A stretch of 30,498 bases of DNA from the NCBI GenBank assembly GCA_038065015.1, contig JBBTRU010000025.1, positions 1 to 30,498 of the forward strand, written 5' to 3'. The DNA comes from CAIPSZ01 sp038065015. GTDB taxonomy: Bacteria; Patescibacteriota; Patescibacteriia; PEXW01. The notes beneath the pieces are model-generated. The model was not told the DNA's origin. It did not search any database and was given only the letters and a program-made list of their open reading frames with translations. Positions 28,529 to 30,498 of this stretch are shown here, one piece after another. Positions within the stretch are counted from its first letter, which is position 1. Each line of letters begins with the position of its first letter. The position numbers and the translations under genes are program-made.

Positions 28529-29254
28529 GTGAACAGGAAACACATGAGTAGCTTCGTGCTAATCGTTGCTCTCGTTGCATCGTGCACGAAAAACACTACC
28601 GAACCGACATCGGTACAGCGTTCAACAATCGCTTTTCAAACCATAGTATCGGATAGCGTGTATCAAGCTATGGTCAAGGGCGGCATGACCGAAAGCATGC
28701 TTGCACGCGGGAAGGAAGGCGACTTCCTTTTCGGAAAAGTGACTATGCAGAGGACGGACTCTGGTATGGTCTTTACCCGACCACTCAATGATGTGACTCT
28801 TCATATCGGCGAGGCAAAGATACGCACAGGCAGCGATGGCAATTTTGATGTTCCAAAGCTTCCAGATGGTTCGTACACCGTGCACATCATGTCTGATTCT
28901 GGGTCACTCGGTGAAATGCAGATGTCCGTAATAGCCGGCAATGCCCAACCTTTGCTCGTCACTTACCCTATTGAAAAGACCATGGCCCATGGTGCTATTG
29001 AAACGGCAGCAGGATGTTACATTCCGTGCCTGGATAATAACGGTGTAGGTCCATTAAATTTCATTAATAGCGATTGCTACGCGTCATTGTTCAGGTTTGG
29101 TTTCCTGCCCTGTTGGATGGAATCCATGGATCGTGAACACGACCACACCGGGTGGCGATGGTGCAATTGCTGGAGCAACTGCTCGCTTATCTGCCATTAC
29201 TGGAATTACAATAAACAGTTTTGGCACACGCACGGGTGGTGGCCTTGGATCTAG
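28529..29254 (+). CDS. Lipoprotein with carboxypeptidase-regulatory-like domain and Cys/Trp-rich tail
   Basis: 241 residues from GTG 28529, chosen because AAGGAGG stands 6 nt before it; an ATG at 28505 would precede that site. The signal MNRKHMSSFVLIVALVASC has lipobox VASC. Residues about 85-140 (DVTLHIGEAKIRTGSDGNFDVPKLPDGSYTVHIMSDSG) match the CarboxypepD_reg / beta-sandwich pattern 'T-x-x-dG-F-lp-G-Y-v-v'. The last 75 residues hold eight Cys and nine Trp (for example CYIPCLDNNG, WRWCNCWSNCSLICHYW), unlike anything nearby, and should be disulphide-bonded outside the cell. It is expressed from cassette copy 2. Function unknown; surface binding is likely. Confidence 0.78.
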   Translation: MNRKHMSSFVLIVALVASCTKNTTEPTSVQRSTIAFQTIVSDSVYQAMVKGGMTESMLARGKEGDFLFGKVTMQRTDSGMVFTRPLNDVTLHIGEAKIRTGSDGNFDVPKLPDGSYTVHIMSDSGSLGEMQMSVIAGNAQPLLVTYPIEKTMAHGAIETAAGCYIPCLDNNGVGPLNFINSDCYASLFRFGFLPCWMESMDREHDHTGWRWCNCWSNCSLICHYWNYNKQFWHTHGWWPWI

Positions 29255-29260
29255 TTCATT

Positions 29261-29300
29261 TACCCCTATACCTCATTGTCGGTGAGGTATAGGGTATACT
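29261..29300 (+). terminator. Hairpin overlapping the next promoter
   Basis: TACCCCTATACCTCA (29261-29275) pairs with TGAGGTATAGGGTA (29283-29296) with one bulge. The right arm runs into TATACT (29295-29300), the -10 for the ATG at 29317. Only a weak T-rich tract follows. Confidence 0.5.
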
Positions 29301-29316
29301 TATTCTTAACTACTAT

Positions 29317-29580
29317 ATGCAAAAACAATTTTTTTTCATCACCACCATTCTCACGGGTATTGCAAGTTTTTTCATTTCCGGGTTCATCGGGGTTATTTTT
29401 CAGTTTACGGTAGGCTTCGTACTGGTCAAACTCTTCTTTGGTAAGGGGCTTTGGAATTCAGTCAAGCCAAAAGCGAAGACCAGTATCATCCTTGTAGTCT
29501 TACTCGTCGGGTTGTGCGCGCAGTTTGTTGGCATTCGCCTACTTGCAGCTTTGGTCCAAAATTCGTCAATGGGGCAATAA
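29317..29580 (+). CDS. Small membrane protein of unknown function
   Basis: 87 residues with two or three membrane segments: FFFITTILTGIASFFISGFIGVIF, FTVGFVLVKLFF and a C-terminal TSIILVVLLVGLCAQFVGIRLL. No known family. It has its own -10 (TATACT ending 16 nt before the ATG) and no clear Shine-Dalgarno. It ends just before cassette copy 3, whose palindrome is its probable terminator. Confidence 0.65.
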   Translation: MQKQFFFITTILTGIASFFISGFIGVIFQFTVGFVLVKLFFGKGLWNSVKPKAKTSIILVVLLVGLCAQFVGIRLLAALVQNSSMGQ

Positions 29581-29598
29581 ACCTTACATTTGAAGTAA

Positions 29599-29669
29599 CA
29601 GCGCCGTCGCGACGGCGCTGTTTTGTCGTGGATAACTCGGTCAAAAATAGGTTTTTCTCGTGCTAGCCT
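29599..29669 (+). promoter_or_regulatory. Palindrome-promoter cassette, copy 3
   Basis: The same palindrome with 11-bp arms (29599-29620), TTTTGTCGTGGATAACTCGG, TCAAAA and TGC-TAGCCT (29664-29669), again 44 nt apart. It drives the Cys/Gly-tailed gene at 29784. Confidence 0.75.
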
Positions 29670-29783
29670 ACCTATGTAAACAAAAACGAGGCTAAAGCTC
29701 ATGGGTCGTGGAAAGACCAGGAGCAAAGCCTCGAAAGCCTGAAACCGCAGTTGTAAAGACTGCACATTGAAATGGAGCGCGTC
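29670..29783 (+). promoter_or_regulatory. Structured leader of the Cys/Gly-tailed gene
   Basis: A long stem can form: CGAGGCT near 29686-29693 pairs with AGCCTCG near 29730-29736, with inner GCTC/GAGC and GGTC/GACC helices; a second small hairpin GCAGT/ACTGC follows. Unlike copies 1 and 2 it has no mini-ORF. No known riboswitch class is recognised. Confidence 0.4.
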
Positions 29784-30263
29784 ATGCAAATGACAACCAC
29801 ACAGCCGCAACTGCAACAGGTTGCGCTCACCTTTCCCATGGGCGATATCGTCGCCCGTTATGTAAAGGAAAATCCGACTGTTGCTTCCGAAGCTGCACTG
29901 CACGAAAAAGAACTCAAGAAGTATCTTTTTCTCTGTGCAAAGTATCCTGGACAGGGCTGGCCAATGGTCACGACCCTGGATGAACTCTGGCACACCTTCA
30001 TCATTTTTACGAAGGAGTATCACTCATTCTGCCAGCAGCTTGGCGTTCAGTACCTCCATCATCAACCGTTTGGTGGGTGTGAGAATATGCAGGAAATTCA
30101 ATCTGCATACAGCCAGTTCTTGGTACTCTACCGCCAAGAGTTCGGTGAACCACCGACAGCCATTTGGCCTAGGAAGCTTTCCAGTGATTGCGGAACCGGC
30201 TGCAGTGGCGGTGGTTGCAGTGGCATTGGCTGCGGTTCAAGCTGCGGGTCCAGCTGTCGCTGA
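29784..30263 (+). CDS. GRDP-like protein with Cys/Gly-rich C-terminal tail
   Basis: 159 residues from ATG 29784, chosen over 29772 because GGAG lies 6 nt before it. The central part, TTLDELWHTFIIFTKEYHSFC...YLHHQPF, matches the 'LDELWHtH-x4-t-x-Y-x-x-fc...-iHH-p' pattern of glycine-rich-domain (GRDP-like) bacterial proteins, with histidines that could bind metal. The last 24 residues contain seven Cys and many Gly and Ser (CGTGCSGGGC, GCGSSCGSSC). There is no signal peptide. Such tails may bind metal or be substrates for modification; which is unknown. The gene is driven by cassette copy 3 and closed by a good terminator. Confidence 0.77.
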   Translation: MQMTTTQPQLQQVALTFPMGDIVARYVKENPTVASEAALHEKELKKYLFLCAKYPGQGWPMVTTLDELWHTFIIFTKEYHSFCQQLGVQYLHHQPFGGCENMQEIQSAYSQFLVLYRQEFGEPPTAIWPRKLSSDCGTGCSGGGCSGIGCGSSCGSSCR

Positions 30264-30285
30264 GTAGTTATTGTTCTCTCCTACG

Positions 30286-30316
30286 AAAGGGGCGCTATCC
30301 TATACCGCCCCTTTCC
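30286..30316 (+). terminator. Intrinsic terminator of the Cys/Gly-tailed gene
   Basis: AAAGGGGCG (30286-30294) pairs with CGCCCCTTT (30306-30314), followed by CCTATTT. Confidence 0.75.
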
Positions 30317-30357
30317 TATTTATAATATTTGGTTAGACTATCCCTTCTTCAATCCTG

Positions 30358-30363
30358 TATGAT
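30358..30363 (+). promoter_or_regulatory. -10 for leaderless mRNA of the last gene
   Basis: TATGAT ends exactly 6 nt before the ATG at 30370; no Shine-Dalgarno. Confidence 0.5.
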
Positions 30364-30369
30364 TTCCAT

Positions 30370-30498
30370 ATGGAATCACAAACCCAGATGACGACATTAT
30401 CCCTCAATGATAAAGACCTTAGTGGCTCCAGCTTCCACTACCCCAGCGGACCCCACAAGATCCAGGGTTTTATTGTTCGCACGAAGGCGGAAGGCGAG
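30370..30498 (+). CDS. Unknown protein, cut by right window edge
   Basis: An open frame of 43 codons runs off the right edge. It begins MESQTQMTTLSLNDKDLSG and continues with a strand-like segment, HKIQGFIVRTKAEGE; there is no signal peptide. Too little is visible to name a family. The start is supported by a -10 TATGAT exactly 6 nt upstream, as for several other genes here, and by the terminator that ends the previous gene. Confidence 0.6.
   Translation, partial: MESQTQMTTLSLNDKDLSGSSFHYPSGPHKIQGFIVRTKAEGE

Overview
The window reads like a chromosomal piece of a Candidate Phyla Radiation (Patescibacteria) bacterium of roughly 50% GC. The grounds are a very compact layout, many small membrane proteins and lipoproteins of unknown family, a CPR-style hypothetical with the N-terminal pattern IEALLNKLGGEE, a reduced division/cell-wall cluster, and shortened versions of housekeeping proteins. 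TGA is used as a normal stop, so the recoded Gracilibacteria/Absconditabacteria are unlikely. No rRNA, tRNA, CRISPR array, transposase or phage gene was seen. Layout: 1-944 (minus) holds a PPM-phosphatase-like protein cut by the left edge, divergent from a winged-helix/NTase-like protein coupled to a TsaB-like/NUDIX fusion (1017-2461). 2450-3996 (minus) holds lexA and, behind a long-loop terminator/attenuator, a Y-family polymerase relative without catalytic acids or little finger. 3997-4710 has no convincing protein gene but carries LexA-leader repeats, DnaA-like boxes and a promoter-to-terminator unit that may be a structured RNA. 4711-9100 holds a BadF/NAGK-type kinase, the CPR hypothetical, xseA-xseB and a TIG-domain anchored protein. 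9235-13118 holds a processive GT2 synthase and envelope proteins. 13252-18344 is the dcw remnant mraZ-rsmH-ftsL-ftsI plus a Mur ligase, with a 10-bp-phased MraZ operator array. 18427-21198 holds a small zinc protein, a DUF2207 protein crossed by an assembly gap, and a methyltransferase. 21268-22547 holds a lipoprotein and small membrane proteins. 22557-23130 is a DUF559 nuclease gene framed by palindromes. 23229-27650 is an asparaginase-fold protein, an NDT-like/RHH fusion and two kinase-less 7TM-GAF-like sensors, one with an AT-rich foreign-looking front half. 27657-30498 holds a cytosolic zincin-like protein, a second lipoprotein, a small membrane protein, a Cys/Gly-tailed GRDP-like protein and a gene cut by the right edge. 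Two expression styles recur. One group has a -10 hexamer ending 6 (once 8) nt before the ATG, which implies leaderless mRNAs. The other has TTGAC(A/C)-16/17-TA(A/G)(G/C)(C/G)T or TGC-TAGCCT promoters, real leaders and strong Shine-Dalgarno sites. Three copies of a palindrome-plus-promoter cassette with identical 44-nt internal spacing stand before the two small lipoprotein genes and the Cys/Gly-tailed gene. The most novel candidates are the asparaginase-fold/NDT-RHH/7TM-GAF cluster, in which both enzyme folds seem to have lost key catalytic residues; the catalytically silent Y-family protein under lexA; the triplicated promoter cassette; and the orphan RNA at about 4.3-4.68 kb. All assignments come from reading motifs by eye; no database search was possible.
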